This document shows positions 46,495-55,596 of a stretch of 64,000 nt of DNA, in pieces. Every line of letters begins with the position of its first letter. The stretch's first letter is position 1. This stretch comes from Jannaschia donghaensis (lineage in GTDB: Bacteria; Pseudomonadota; Alphaproteobacteria; Rhodobacterales; Rhodobacteraceae). Under the pieces are notes generated by a model. The model saw only the letters and a list, made by a program, of their open reading frames with translations, was not told the DNA's origin and ran no database searches. The stretch spans positions 1,282-65,281 of the forward strand of contig NZ_CXSU01000011.1 of the NCBI RefSeq assembly GCF_001403795.1. The letters run 5' to 3'. Made by a program: the position numbers and the translations under genes.

Positions 46495-46858
46495 CGTCGT
46501 CGCCTTCGTCCGACGGCATCCCCTCGTCGCCCTCGCGAAAGACGGTGGTCTGCGCGACCACGACCGAGTTTTCGCGCAGCGCGCGCGCCATCATCTTGCG
46601 TTCGTCGTGTTCGATGTCGTGGCCCTCGGCCTCGCGCTCTTCCAGCGAACCATAGCCGGTCACCTCCAGCACGTTGAGGTCGGCAGTCTTGAGGACGGCC
46701 ACGCTTTCGCGCACAGCCTCGTCCTCGTCCACGCCACTGGCGTAGCACATCAACGCCGCCCCGGTCGCGTCGTCGGGCAGGCCGTCGCCCGACTTGCGAC
46801 CGACCTCGACCAGTAGGGTATAGACGTAATGCGGGCGCTTGGGTTTCTTGTCTGACAT
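46484..46858 (-). CDS. Unknown acidic-tailed protein co-transcribed with dapE
   Basis: This 124-residue protein has no family that I can name. The N-terminus is basic ([20 protein letters not shown]), the middle could form a small alpha/beta fold, and the C-terminus is a run of Asp/Glu/Gly (about 112-124). No signal or membrane segment is visible. It overlaps dapE by 11 bases on the same strand, which implies coupled translation. The start at 46858 is the ATG that begins the basic segment. Reality is supported by the tight overlap and good codon use for this GC content. Confidence 0.7.
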   Translation of the reverse strand: MSDKKPKRPHYVYTLLVEVGRKSGDGLPDDATGAALMCYASGVDEDEAVRESVAVLKTADLNVLEVTGYGSLEEREAEGHDIEHDERKMMARALRENSVVVAQTTVFREGDEGMPSDEGDDDDG

Positions 46859-46912
46859 GGGCACGGGTGTCCGCCGCGGGTGGCCCGGTGTCAACCAAGC
46901 CCAAACGCAAAA

Positions 46913-46934
46913 CGCCGCCCCCGAAGGGACGGCG
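46913..46934 (-). terminator. Terminator of the GlsB/YeaQ-like gene
   Basis: A GC-rich stem (cgccgtccc / gggggcggcg on the minus strand, one mismatch) with a short loop is followed by gttttgcg, 22 bases after the stop. Confidence 0.7.
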
Positions 46935-46955
46935 CAGTGTCGAGGATCGGCGGCG

Positions 46956-47201
46956 TCAACTGCGGACGGCGCGCACCCCGAAGATCAGGATGCAGGCCCC
47001 GATGATGCCCACGAAAAGCTGCGGGATCCAGGCGTCGGCGGCATAGATGCCCAAAAGCCCAAGAATAAAGTTCAGGACCACGGCCCCGACGATGCCCAAG
47101 ATGATGTTCAGGAAAAGGCCGGTGTCGGCCTTCATGATCATGCTGGCAATCCAGCCGGCCAGACCGCCGACGATGATAGATGCGAAAAATCCGAGACCCA
47201 T
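46956..47201 (-). CDS. GlsB/YeaQ/YmgE family stress membrane protein
   Basis: This 81-residue transglycosylase-associated-type membrane protein has three predicted helices: GFFASIIVGGLAGWIASMIM, FLNIILGIVGAVVLNFILGLL and a third near 62-76. The glycine pattern matches the family. These small proteins are stress-induced in enterobacteria; their biochemical role is unsettled. GGAGG precedes the ATG. A GGAAC-N18-CGTT element lies 36-62 bases upstream, in keeping with stress control. Confidence 0.92.
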   Translation of the reverse strand: MGLGFFASIIVGGLAGWIASMIMKADTGLFLNIILGIVGAVVLNFILGLLGIYAADAWIPQLFVGIIGACILIFGVRAVRS

Positions 47202-47236
47202 TGTGCGGTCCTCCAGTGTGGTGTGCGTAACGACAG

Positions 47237-47263
47237 AACGCCGCACCCCCCCAAATGGGTTCC
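47237..47263 (-). promoter_or_regulatory. GGAAC-N18-CGTT element upstream of the GlsB/YeaQ-like gene
   Basis: On the minus strand GGAAC (47263-47259) and CGTT (47240-47237) are 18 bases apart, 36 bases before the ATG. The motif halves are exact for alphaproteobacterial ECF-type stress promoters, the spacing one base long. Confidence 0.3.
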
Positions 47264-47303
47264 GGCATTTGACAGCTTGCGTGCGAAATCCCATTTCGAT
47301 GCC

Positions 47304-47537
47304 ATGACCCGCAACGCCCCCCTGTCCGAAGCCCGCGATCGCAAGCGCGTGATGGCCGATTACGACGCCCTGCCGCCCGCGCTGCGCGAGTGGCTGGCCG
47401 GCGCGCGGATGCAGTGGGAACCGCGCTCCGCGCATCGCGCCTGGCGGCGTGGCCTGTGGAAAGGGCTGGGCCGCACCTCCATCGCCCGCGCCCACATGGA
47501 CGCCCTGGAAGAAGCGGCCATTGGCCGCGAAGAATAG
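47304..47537 (+). CDS. DUF6525-like small protein
   Basis: This 77-residue, Arg-rich, soluble protein has the motif YDALPPALREWLAGARMQWEPRS in its middle (residues about 20-42), followed by ARAHMDALEEA. The pattern L-P-x-x-L-R-x-W-L-x-x-A is that of the DUF6525 proteins common in Rhodobacterales. Function is unknown. It is divergent from the GlsB/YeaQ-like gene. No strong RBS is visible, so the start is the likeliest but not certain. Confidence 0.75.
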   Translation: MTRNAPLSEARDRKRVMADYDALPPALREWLAGARMQWEPRSAHRAWRRGLWKGLGRTSIARAHMDALEEAAIGREE

Positions 47538-47657
47538 GCGGCGGATCATGCCTGACCCGACTGCGTCAGACGCATCAACTTTGCGAAGGCGGCGTGCCGT
47601 AAGCGCGGATGTCCTGACCGCGCTGTTCGGAAAGCTGCGACGCGCGACTGCCGGGAA

Positions 47658-47918
47658 TTAGCCTGGCACCAAGGCCAGCGCGACACCATCTGCCGCGGCC
47701 TTGGCCCGGATACAGGCGTTGAGCATTGCGGCACCCGCATCGGTCGCGCCCGTCGAATAGACGGGAACTGCTTCGCTCACGGCACCGCGGACAAGATTGG
47801 AGGAATAGGCCCCCGGGGGCGAAACTTCGAACATGCAGGAGGTTTGATAATCGGGGGTCGACGCACCGACGCAGGCCGAAAGGGCCAATACGGCGGGCAG
47901 GACAAAGAAGGACTTCAT
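47658..47918 (-). CDS. Small putative lipoprotein
   Basis: This 86-residue protein has a lipoprotein signal (MKSFFVLPAVLALSAC, Cys16) and two further cysteines in the mature part (Cys28 and one near 68). The remainder contains VSEAVPVYSTGATDAGAAML, which I do not recognise as a named family. Small outer-membrane lipoprotein is the best description. It lies 91 bases after dapD on the same strand. Confidence 0.7.
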   Translation of the reverse strand: MKSFFVLPAVLALSACVGASTPDYQTSCMFEVSPPGAYSSNLVRGAVSEAVPVYSTGATDAGAAMLNACIRAKAAADGVALALVPG

Positions 47919-48009
47919 CGGTTTCCTGTCTCCGGTTCTGATGCCGACACGAAACCAAGTTGGTGGGTCCGGAACAAGACCGAACCCCGCCTTTTCAATG
48001 ATTTCGCCC

Positions 48010-48858
48010 TCAATCCCGGAGGAGCTCGTTGATGGCCGTCTTCGACCGCGTCTGCGCATCGACCTGCTTCACGATCACCGCACAATACAGGTTCGGGGCG
48101 GCCTGCCCGTTTCCCATCATCGAATTCCCCGGCATCGACCCCGCCACGACCACCGAATAGGGCGGCACCTCGCCATAGGTGATATCGCCGGTGATCCGAT
48201 TCACGATCCGCGTCGACTTACCAATGAAGACACCCATCCCCAACACGCTGCCTTCGCGCACGATGCAGCCTTCGACCACCTCGGACCGCGCCCCGATGAA
48301 GCAATTGTCTTCGATGATCGTCGGCCCGGCCTGCATCGGCTCCAGCACGCCACCGATGCCCACACCGCCCGACAGGTGCACGTTCTTGCCGATCTGCGCG
48401 CAGCTGCCCACGGTGGCCCAGGTGTCGATCATGGTTCCGGTGTCGACATAGGCGCCCAGGTTCACGAACGACGGCATCAGCACGACGCCCGGCGCAATAT
48501 AGGCCGACTTGCGCACGATGCAGTTGGGCACCGCGCGGAAGCCTGCCGCCTGCCATTTGGCCGCGTTCCAGCCGTGGAACTTCGAATCGACCTTATCCCA
48601 CCAGGATCCGCCCTGTGGACCGCCCGACTGCAATTCCATGTCCTTCAGGCGGAACCCCAGCAACACGGCCTTCTTGGCCCATTGGTTGACGTGCCAGTCG
48701 CCCGACGCCTGCTTCTCGGCCACCCGCAACGACCCTGAATCCAGCGCGTCCAGCGTCGCTTCGATCGCGTCGCGCGTCTCGCCGGTGGTCTGGGGCGAGA
48801 TGGAGTCGCGCGTCTCCCAGGCGGCTTCGATGGCGGTTTCGAGCTGTTGGTTCGACAT
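48010..48858 (-). CDS. dapD: DapD, tetrahydrodipicolinate N-succinyltransferase
   Basis: DapD transfers succinyl from succinyl-CoA to tetrahydrodipicolinate in the lysine/diaminopimelate pathway. It has 282 residues, with an N-terminal helical domain (1-100) and a left-handed beta-helix made of hexapeptide repeats (about 105-250; [20 protein letters not shown]-like turns). The diagnostic [15 protein letters not shown] and [11 protein letters not shown] are present. The partner enzyme gene dapE lies downstream on the same strand, separated by small genes. Confidence 0.97.
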   Translation of the reverse strand: MSNQQLETAIEAAWETRDSISPQTTGETRDAIEATLDALDSGSLRVAEKQASGDWHVNQWAKKAVLLGFRLKDMELQSGGPQGGSWWDKVDSKFHGWNAAKWQAAGFRAVPNCIVRKSAYIAPGVVLMPSFVNLGAYVDTGTMIDTWATVGSCAQIGKNVHLSGGVGIGGVLEPMQAGPTIIEDNCFIGARSEVVEGCIVREGSVLGMGVFIGKSTRIVNRITGDITYGEVPPYSVVVAGSMPGNSMMGNGQAAPNLYCAVIVKQVDAQTRSKTAINELLRD

Positions 48859-48956
48859 GGAAGACCTCTTGGGGGGACGGGCTGGGAATTGACTGGCCCG
48901 CTCTTATCCGCCAGCCCTTCACGGGGCAATCCCGCCCCCGCCGGATCGGTCCAGAC

Positions 48957-49412
48957 ATGCCCCACCTCTTCCCTGCACTTTTTTTCCCGATCGTCGTGGT
49001 CTTCGTCGCGGGGATCGGCTTCGCGATTCAGGCACCGCTCAACGCCGCACTCGGGCGCGGCATCGGCGGGGGTGTCGCGGCGGCGGCGATCAGTTTCGGG
49101 GTCGGTTTCGTCGCCCTTCTGGCGCTGACCTTCGCGTTCGGCCAGGGGCCGGCCCTTGCACGGGCGACGACGATGCCGCCGCACTATTGGGCGGGCGGTC
49201 TGCTGGGGGCGGTCGTCGTCTGGGCAATGCTCTGGTCGGTGCCCACCATCGGGATCCTGACGGCCTTTGCCGCCCTTCTGCTGGGACAGTTGGGCGCGGC
49301 GCTGGTCCTGGACGCCCTGGGGGCCTTCGCGGCCCCCGTTCACCCGATCACGCCGACGCGCCTGCTTGCCGTCACGTTGGTGGCCGGGGGCCTGATCCTG
49401 TCTCGGCTTTGA
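48957..49412 (+). CDS. DMT family transporter, YdcZ/DUF606 type
   Basis: This 151-residue inner-membrane protein has five predicted helices (about 4-24, 36-58, 72-92, 97-117, 130-150). The segment GIGFAIQAPLNAALGRGIGG is the family signature. These half-size drug/metabolite-type carriers act as dimers; no substrate is known. Divergent from dapD. Confidence 0.9.
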   Translation: MPHLFPALFFPIVVVFVAGIGFAIQAPLNAALGRGIGGGVAAAAISFGVGFVALLALTFAFGQGPALARATTMPPHYWAGGLLGAVVVWAMLWSVPTIGILTAFAALLLGQLGAALVLDALGAFAAPVHPITPTRLLAVTLVAGGLILSRL

Positions 49413-49456
49413 GGCGCGCGCCTGTTACAGACCCTTCGACCAATCCGAGGATTTCC

Positions 49457-50311
49457 ATGACCGACGCCCGCCATCCGCTGCGCCATTCCGGCGAAGACCG
49501 CACCACCGCCCGCACCGTTCCCGACACGCCCCAGACCCGCAACCCGGCCTATCGCCTGGCCTTCGCCGACGAGGAGTTCCTCTGCCGCGAGGACCTGCGC
49601 CCCGTGCGCCTGCAACTGGAGCTGATGAAGCCCGAGCTTTTGATGGACGAGGCTCAGATCACCTCCACCGTCGTTCTGTTCGGGGGCGCGCGCATTCCCC
49701 GGCCCGAAAACAAGGCGACGGCGCGCACCGACACCCTGCGCGACCTGACCGCCCAATACGACGAGGCGCGGCGCTTCGCCCGTCTGGTCACCGAACGCTC
49801 CATCGCGACGTCGGCCGGGCGCGAGAATGTCATCGTCACCGGCGGCGGCCCCGGCGTGATGGAGGCGGGCAATCGCGGCGCCCACGATGCCGGCGGACGC
49901 AGCATCGGCCTGAACATCGTGCTGCCCCACGAACAGGCCCCGAACGAATTCGTGACGCCCGATCTGTCGTTCAACTTCCACTATTTCGCGATCCGCAAGA
50001 TGCACTTCTTGATGCGCGCCAGCGCGATCTGCGTGTTTCCGGGCGGCTTCGGCACCCTGGACGAGATGTTCGAGGCGCTGACTCTAATCCAGACCGGCCG
50101 GATGGAGCGCGTGCCGTTCCTTCTGTTCGGAGAGAAATTCTGGCGCTCCATCATCAATTGGGACGCCTTGCAGGAGGCGGGGACCATCGGCGCGGACGAT
50201 CTGGACCTGTTCCGTTTCGTGGAAACGGCCGAAGAGGCGCTGGCGCATCTGGAAAACTGGCATCATCCCCGCACCCGCCGTCAGGAAATTCCGGGCCGGG
50301 TCGAGGGCTGA
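49457..50311 (+). CDS. LOG family protein (Rossmann-fold nucleotide-binding)
   Basis: This 284-residue protein of the long LOG/TIGR00730 branch has VVLFGGARIP near 72-81, GGGPGVMEAGNRGAHDAGG near 134-152 and the catalytic-type PGGFGTLDEMFEAL near 195-208. LOG enzymes release free bases from nucleoside monophosphates (cytokinin activation in plants, AMP or other nucleotides in bacteria). The extended N-terminus of about 65 residues is typical for this branch. The ATG at 49457 follows a clear intergenic stop. Confidence 0.9.
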   Translation: MTDARHPLRHSGEDRTTARTVPDTPQTRNPAYRLAFADEEFLCREDLRPVRLQLELMKPELLMDEAQITSTVVLFGGARIPRPENKATARTDTLRDLTAQYDEARRFARLVTERSIATSAGRENVIVTGGGPGVMEAGNRGAHDAGGRSIGLNIVLPHEQAPNEFVTPDLSFNFHYFAIRKMHFLMRASAICVFPGGFGTLDEMFEALTLIQTGRMERVPFLLFGEKFWRSIINWDALQEAGTIGADDLDLFRFVETAEEALAHLENWHHPRTRRQEIPGRVEG

Positions 50312-50376
50312 CCGGGCCGGGGGCCAGCCCCCGCACTCCCGAAGGTTTCATCGACCAGAAGAAGGCATCGGTTCCT

Positions 50377-51231
50377 TCAGTCCAGAACGTAGTCGACGAA
50401 TTCCGTGCGCTGGATCAGCGGGCGCTGATTGTCGTCGGAGATCATCGTGACGCGCGTGCGCCCTGCCGCGTCGCGCCACACCTCGATCCCTTCCAGATTG
50501 TCGTGCACCCCGATCCCCGTCACCAGCTCCAGCCGTTCGTCGCCGCCGGTCAGATCGAAACTGCGCACCCGGCTGCGAAAGCCAAGCAATGCGAAGTCCC
50601 GCTCCAGAATATAAAGCCGACCGTCCGGGCCCACATCCGCCCCCGACACCAGGAACCGGCCGTCGCGGCGCAGCGCGAACGGCTGCGACCATTGCCCGCC
50701 GTCAAAGCGGGACACCGGAAAAGGCGTCGTCGATCCGCCCGACCGCTCCGGGATGGCATAAAGGCGCCCCTGCGCATCCGCGGCCAGCGCCTCCAGCCCG
50801 GAATTGCCCTGCAACGCCTCGAACCGGCCGTCCTGCGCAAAGCGTTCGGGCGGGGCGGCAATGTCGGGGTGGCGCATGACGCGGTGGGTGCCCTCATAGG
50901 CGACGAAGAAAACACCGTCGACCTGAGCGATGGCTTCCGCATCCGTTTCCCCCGCCTGCAACGCGCCGCCCGTCGACCGCAGCAGCGGACCGCGATCCGA
51001 TATGTCGAACCCGGTGACCTTGCCGGTCGTATCGCGCGTCACCGTGCCGCGCACCCATGTCCCCCGATCCGACAAAAGCAGCGTTTGCGCCCCGTCGTCA
51101 TCCAGCCAGATCGCCGAGTATCCCCCCGCCCCGTCGAACCCCGGCGTCCAGACATGGGACCCGAGGAATTCGGCGGTGAACGCAGGCGACCCGGCGATCA
51201 GCCCTAGCGCGAGGAGAGGACCGAAACGCAT
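50377..51231 (-). CDS. Esterase-like activity of phytase family protein, exported
   Basis: This 284-residue protein has a signal peptide ([20 protein letters not shown]) and a beta-propeller-like domain. Diagnostic stretches are [26 protein letters not shown] and [13 protein letters not shown], matching the phytase-like esterase family (PF13449). The substrate is unknown. Its start lies 28 bases inside mepA, so translation is likely coupled. Last gene of a minus-strand run beginning at the MFS carrier. Confidence 0.88.
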   Translation of the reverse strand: MRFGPLLALGLIAGSPAFTAEFLGSHVWTPGFDGAGGYSAIWLDDDGAQTLLLSDRGTWVRGTVTRDTTGKVTGFDISDRGPLLRSTGGALQAGETDAEAIAQVDGVFFVAYEGTHRVMRHPDIAAPPERFAQDGRFEALQGNSGLEALAADAQGRLYAIPERSGGSTTPFPVSRFDGGQWSQPFALRRDGRFLVSGADVGPDGRLYILERDFALLGFRSRVRSFDLTGGDERLELVTGIGVHDNLEGIEVWRDAAGRTRVTMISDDNQRPLIQRTEFVDYVLD

Positions 51232-52064
51232 TGCGTCGGAAGATCGGCCAGCTGCAATTCCCGGCGCGGCTGCGGGGCGGGCGCGTTCGGGTCGCGCGGC
51301 GGGGCCGGCTGCGGATTCAGGATGTTGTTCACCCATTCCTGCGCCTCGCCGCAGCCGTCGCCGGGGGGCGGGGCCGCCTGATCGACGCAGCCGCGCGCGC
51401 CGCGCGGGCACGACATGCGAACGTGCATGTGATAATGATGGCCGTACCAGGGACGGACCTTGCGCAACCACGACCGATCCCCGGTCTCGGTCTTGCACAT
51501 TTCGACCTTGGCCCCCGGAAAGATGAAGATGCGCGCCGTCCGCGGATCCTGCGCTGCCTTCTTGACCAACTCATGCTGCCCCCGCGACCAGTTGGCGTTG
51601 ACAAAGGCCCCCCCGGCCCGGCGCATCGAGATGGCCGAGATATTCTCCCGTTCGCCGCGCGACAGGTTCATCCGCGTCGTCGGATAAAGCCAGATGTCGG
51701 CGTCCAGCCCGATCTGGTGACTGCGGTGACCCGACAGCATCGGTCCGCCGCGCGGCTGGCTCATGTCTCCGACATAGATCCCGGCCCAGCCGATGCGGTT
51801 CATGTGGCGCGCGACGTCCCGCACCAGATCGACCAGTTCGGGGTGCCCCCAGTTGCGGTTGCGCGACAGGCGCATCGCCTGCCAGCTGTCGCCCGTTTCC
51901 GGCAGTTGAACCAGGCCGGCGGCGCAGCCCTTGGCATAGCTGCCGATGGGTTCGGGCGATTGTGCCGATCCGGCGCGCGCGGCCCCGAATTGCGTCTTGG
52001 CCAACTGCGCCTGCGCCGGCAGGGCCAGCATCAATGTCAGGGCAAGTGTTGCGATACGGATCAT
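51204..52064 (-). CDS. mepA: MepA, penicillin-insensitive murein endopeptidase
   Basis: MepA is a zinc LAS-type endopeptidase that cleaves D-Ala-mDAP cross-links in the periplasm. It has 286 residues with a signal peptide (to PAQAQ, residue about 20). The zinc and catalytic residues lie in [20 protein letters not shown] (His and Asp, about 112-131) and [10 protein letters not shown] (about 211-220). Conserved cysteines and a Pro-rich C-terminus are present. The ATG overlaps the stop of the MFS gene (ATGA), and the next gene starts inside it. Confidence 0.95.
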   Translation of the reverse strand: MIRIATLALTLMLALPAQAQLAKTQFGAARAGSAQSPEPIGSYAKGCAAGLVQLPETGDSWQAMRLSRNRNWGHPELVDLVRDVARHMNRIGWAGIYVGDMSQPRGGPMLSGHRSHQIGLDADIWLYPTTRMNLSRGERENISAISMRRAGGAFVNANWSRGQHELVKKAAQDPRTARIFIFPGAKVEMCKTETGDRSWLRKVRPWYGHHYHMHVRMSCPRGARGCVDQAAPPPGDGCGEAQEWVNNILNPQPAPPRDPNAPAPQPRRELQLADLPTQCVSVLSSR

Positions 52065-53398
52065 GCGGTGGCCTCGCCTTCGGGTTTCACCCAGACTAGC
52101 AGGATCAGCCCGAGTGTGAACAGCGCGACAACAGGCAGCACCCCGATCCGCTGACTGTCGAACAGATATGTCACCAGCCCGATCAACGTCGGGGCCAGGA
52201 AGGCCGTCGCCTTGCCCGCCAGCGCAAAAAGCCCGAACCCTTCGGTCACGTGATCCGGGTCGACCAGGCGCACCAGCATCGTGCGGCTGGACGCCTGCAG
52301 CGCGCCCCCCGCCGCGCCCACCAGCGCGCCCATCACATAGAATGCGAGGTCGGGCAGGATCGACCCCTCGGGCACCGGCAGGAAGAAGACGGAGGTCTGC
52401 GTGATCGAGATCACGCCGACCGACGTCGCGATCAACCCGACGACGCAAAGCACGATCACCGGCTTGGGTCCCCGCGCGCGGTCCATTCGCCCCCCGGCCC
52501 AGGCAAAGGCCGCCCCGGTCAGCGCGGCCAGGATACCGAATTTGCCGATGTCTGTCGTCGTCCAGCCCAGAACGCCCGCGGCATAGATGCCCCCGAAGGT
52601 GTAAAGCCCGGCCAGCGCATCGCGGTACAGCATCGACCCGACCAGATACGCCATGAACGACGGTCGCGCGGGCAGCGACCGGATCGTCTGGCGCAGGCGG
52701 CGCAAGGTGACCGACACCGGCGTAATTATCTCCGAAACCCGCTGGACCGGCTTCACCCACAAAAAGAATGGCACCATGAACACCACGTACCAGATCGCGG
52801 TGAACGGCCCGACGAAACGCGTGCCTTCGCGAACCGCAGGGTCGAACCCGAAGGCAGGCTCCAGCCCGATCATCGTCACACCCGCCTCGGTCTCCGCGAA
52901 GAAGGCCAGGATCACGATCAGGGAAATCACGCCGCCAACATAGCCCAGCGCCCAACCGGAGCCCGAGATGCGCCCGATCTCGTCGCGCGGACCAAGCGTC
53001 GGCAGCATCGCATTGGTGAAGATCGTCGCAAACTCCATCCCGATCAGACCGATGCAGAAGAACAGCAGGATCGGCCAGACCGACTCCGCCCCCGGCACCG
53101 CGAACCACAACGCGGCGGCCCCCACGACATAGAGGACCGAGAACGTCTTGATCCACGTCAGATGCCGGCCCGACGCATCGGCCATCGCCCCCATCACCGG
53201 CGCGCTGACGGCCATGATGGCGCCTGCGATGCCGATGGCGAAACCGAAGGCCGACTGCGCCTTGACCGGGTTGTCCATGACCGCGCTGGCGAAATAGGGG
53301 CCGAAGATGAAGGTCAGCAGCAAGGTGTTGTAGGGCTGCGACGCGAAATCGAACATCATCCAGCCGCGCACCCGGCGCCTGAGCGTTATGTCGGTCAT
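52061..53398 (-). CDS. MFS transporter, UMF1/ATG22-like family
   Basis: This 445-residue carrier has about 12 transmembrane helices. The N-terminus (VRGWMMFDFASQPYNTLLLT) is the hallmark of the UMF1 branch, to which fungal Atg22 amino-acid effluxers belong. Loop motifs such as MGAMADASGRH are also present. The substrate is unknown. It overlaps mepA by ATGA, so wall turnover and export of a product (for example muropeptide pieces or amino acids) may be linked, which is inference. Confidence 0.9.
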   Translation of the reverse strand: MTDITLRRRVRGWMMFDFASQPYNTLLLTFIFGPYFASAVMDNPVKAQSAFGFAIGIAGAIMAVSAPVMGAMADASGRHLTWIKTFSVLYVVGAAALWFAVPGAESVWPILLFFCIGLIGMEFATIFTNAMLPTLGPRDEIGRISGSGWALGYVGGVISLIVILAFFAETEAGVTMIGLEPAFGFDPAVREGTRFVGPFTAIWYVVFMVPFFLWVKPVQRVSEIITPVSVTLRRLRQTIRSLPARPSFMAYLVGSMLYRDALAGLYTFGGIYAAGVLGWTTTDIGKFGILAALTGAAFAWAGGRMDRARGPKPVIVLCVVGLIATSVGVISITQTSVFFLPVPEGSILPDLAFYVMGALVGAAGGALQASSRTMLVRLVDPDHVTEGFGLFALAGKATAFLAPTLIGLVTYLFDSQRIGVLPVVALFTLGLILLVWVKPEGEATA

Positions 53399-53474
53399 GT
53401 TATGTCGTCCCCTCGGTCTGCATCACTTCTGGGGGTGTTTTGAAATCCGCGCAACACAGGCGTGGCCCCCTGCG

Positions 53475-54038
53475 TCAGATCGCGGGCGGCACGTGTCCTT
53501 CGGGCACGTCGCCGACGGGCGGCCAGGGGCGCGTCCCCTCCGCCTCGACCCAGGCGGCGACCCAGTCGGGCAGCGCGGGCGACGGGCCGTCGAATCCGAT
53601 CTCGGACGCGACGATCCGCGGCTCCACCGTGCCCGCCTTCGACGTGACGGCGGTGCGCAGGAGGGCCTGGCTGGTGCAGGTGTCGCCCACCCACATCGAC
53701 TGGTCGATATAGACGAAACGCGCGTCCCATCCCACGCAGCGCGTGCGCATCTCGATCTTCTGGAACCCGGTTACGCGGCGGCGATACCGCACGCTGGCCC
53801 CCGCGACCGCCAGGCCCCAGCGCTTGCGCTTCAATGCCCCCGACAGGCCCATCCGCTGCCCTGCGGTGAACCGCCCGATATCATAAAGTGTCAGCGTCCG
53901 CCCGTTGTTGAGCTCCAGGAACCCGTCCAGATCCCAGGGCAGGCACAGATGGTGGGACACATGCAAATCGGTCAGCCCCATCGTGGGCTGCTTGCGGGTC
54001 AGCCAAAGCTGCCAGGCGAGGCGGATGAAAGGATACAT
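53475..54038 (-). CDS. Hotdog-fold acyl-CoA thioesterase family protein
   Basis: This 187-residue 4HBT/Them6-like protein has DLDGFLELNNGRTLTLYDIG near 36-55, where the Asn/Asp pattern of YbgC-type thioesterases appears (in the form D-x-x-x-x-x-N-N-x), followed by RYRRRVTGFQKIEMRTRCVG. Hydrolysis of acyl-CoA is likely from family; chain length is unknown. 76 bases separate it from the MFS start downstream. Confidence 0.85.
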   Translation of the reverse strand: MYPFIRLAWQLWLTRKQPTMGLTDLHVSHHLCLPWDLDGFLELNNGRTLTLYDIGRFTAGQRMGLSGALKRKRWGLAVAGASVRYRRRVTGFQKIEMRTRCVGWDARFVYIDQSMWVGDTCTSQALLRTAVTSKAGTVEPRIVASEIGFDGPSPALPDWVAAWVEAEGTRPWPPVGDVPEGHVPPAI

Positions 54039-54146
54039 CGCCCGGACATTTACCTTGTGGCGAATTGCGTCAACCCCGACGGCACGTCAGGTTGCGAAAG
54101 GCGCATCCGATCCCTAGATCATCCGCACACAGTCGAAGGACGGCCC

Positions 54147-54437
54147 ATGATCACGCTCATCAACATCGCCCTGCTCCTGCTGAACGTGGCCTGGTGGTTC
54201 GCGGTCGCACATATCGTGATGTCGTGGCTTATCAACTTCGGCGTGCTCAACATGGGGCAGCCCATCGTCGCACAGCTTTGGGACGGCCTGAACCGCATAC
54301 TGGAGCCGGCCTATTCGCGCATCCGGTCCATCCTGCCCAACATGGGCGCGCTGGATCTGGCCCCGCTGGTTTTCATCCTTGCCATCATCATCGCCCAGAT
54401 GGTCCTGGGCGACCTGCGCGCCGGTCTTTACACCTGA
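54147..54437 (+). CDS. YggT family membrane protein
   Basis: This 96-residue protein has two YggT-type transmembrane segments (about 3-28 and 68-92) joined by a loop with LNRILEPAYSRIRSILPNMG, the conserved family motif. YggT proteins are linked to osmotic shock resistance and, in some bacteria, cell-division site organisation. Divergent from the thioesterase gene. Confidence 0.93.
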   Translation: MITLINIALLLLNVAWWFAVAHIVMSWLINFGVLNMGQPIVAQLWDGLNRILEPAYSRIRSILPNMGALDLAPLVFILAIIIAQMVLGDLRAGLYT

Positions 54438-54562
54438 AGAATGGCACCGACCTTGCACAGCAGGCAATCGGCCAGATCGATTTGGTCGGCATGCTGCAGC
54501 GTGATCCCCGTCAGGATGGCACCGACCAGCAGGATCATGCGGATTTCGTGTCTGTAGGTCAT
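54428..54562 (-). CDS. Putative small membrane protein (44 residues)
   Basis: This short open frame begins MTYRHEIRMILLVGAILTGI, has one predicted helix (about 8-24) and two cysteines (CLLC spacing). A good RBS (AAGAAGGGAC) precedes the ATG. It overlaps the convergent yggT end by 10 bases. Nothing identifies a family; it is listed because of the RBS and the hydrophobic segment, at low confidence. Confidence 0.35.
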   Translation of the reverse strand: MTYRHEIRMILLVGAILTGITLQHADQIDLADCLLCKVGAILQV

Positions 54563-54648
54563 CGGACCGTCCCTTCTTGTGGTCCGGGCAGTCTGCCCCC
54601 GACGCCCGCACTTGCAAATCACACCCGCGTGACGGCACCGTCCCGTCC

Positions 54649-55548
54649 ATGGACAAGATCAGCACCCACGACGCCGAAGACGACGCCCGCAACGCCGACA
54701 TCCGCATCTGGGTCGACGGCAAACTGACCCACCGCGACGACGCGAAGGTCAGCGTCTACGATTCCGGCTTCATGCTGGGCGACGGCGTCTGGGAAGGGCT
54801 GCGTCTGTACAACGGGCGCTGGACCTTCATCGACGAACACATCGCCCGCCTGTTCGAAGCGGCCAAGGCCATCGACCTCGATATCCGGCTCACCCCCGAC
54901 GAGGTGATGCAGGCGATCGAGGACACGCGCGCCGCCAACGGCTTCACCACCGATGCCCATGCGCGCCTGATGGTCACCCGCGGGGTCAAGCGCCTGCCGT
55001 TTCAGCACCCGCGCCTGTCCACCAAGGGGCCGACCATGGTCATCATCATGGAACATTCGCGTCCCAAGATCCCGCGCCCCGTGACGCTGGCCACCGTGCC
55101 CCACGTGCGCGGGTTGCCGATGACGCAGGACCCCAAGCTCAATTCGCATTCCAAGCTCAACTGCATCCTGGCCTGCATCGCCGCCGAAAAGGCCGGCGCG
55201 GACGAGGCGCTGATGCTCGACATCCATGGCTTCGTGAACACCACCAACGCCTGCAATTTCTTCATCGTGCGCCGCGGCGCGGTTTGGACCTCCACCGGCG
55301 ACTACTGCATGAATGGTATCACCCGCCAGAAGGTCATCGACCTGTGCCGCGCGAACGACATCCCGGTCCAGGAGCGGAACTTCTCCCTCGTCGATACCTA
55401 CGGCGCGGAGGAGGCCTTCCTGACCGGCACCTTCGGCGCGCAGACCCCGGTGGGCACCATCGACGGGCGGCAGATCGGCACCGGAGAGCTTGGCCCCGTC
55501 ACCACGCGGATCCGTGCGCTCTACAAGGCGCTGGTTACGCCGGGCTGA
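54649..55548 (+). CDS. Aminotransferase class IV (D-amino-acid/branched-chain type)
   Basis: This is a PLP-dependent fold-type IV enzyme of 299 residues. The N-terminal domain has SVYDSGFMLGDGVWEGLRLY (35-54). The Schiff-base lysine is Lys169 in LNSHSKLNCILA, followed by GADEALMLD and GFVNTTNACNFFIV, where the cofactor phosphate is bound. Substrate class (D-alanine, branched-chain or other) is not decided by sequence. It is the first gene of a plus-strand set with two methyltransferase-like genes and a sulfotransferase-like gene. In plants a BCAT-like protein is reported to carry a fused P-loop/sulfotransferase-like domain, which hints at a functional link. Confidence 0.9.
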   Translation: MDKISTHDAEDDARNADIRIWVDGKLTHRDDAKVSVYDSGFMLGDGVWEGLRLYNGRWTFIDEHIARLFEAAKAIDLDIRLTPDEVMQAIEDTRAANGFTTDAHARLMVTRGVKRLPFQHPRLSTKGPTMVIIMEHSRPKIPRPVTLATVPHVRGLPMTQDPKLNSHSKLNCILACIAAEKAGADEALMLDIHGFVNTTNACNFFIVRRGAVWTSTGDYCMNGITRQKVIDLCRANDIPVQERNFSLVDTYGAEEAFLTGTFGAQTPVGTIDGRQIGTGELGPVTTRIRALYKALVTPG

Positions 55549-55596
55549 GACACCGCGCCACATCGCCGCCCGCGTTTGCGCGCTATGCTTGGCTTC

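Noticed and set aside
47548-47661. 37-codon frame after the DUF6525-like gene
   Set aside because: It has no RBS, no recognisable feature and is Arg-rich in the way of shadow frames. It ends next to the stop of the convergent lipoprotein gene.
50318-50333. cggggg-ccag-cccccg hairpin between the LOG gene and the phytase-like gene
   Set aside because: The stem is only six G-C pairs with no T-run, as often arises by chance in such DNA. A terminator between convergent genes is likely here but this site is too weak to call.
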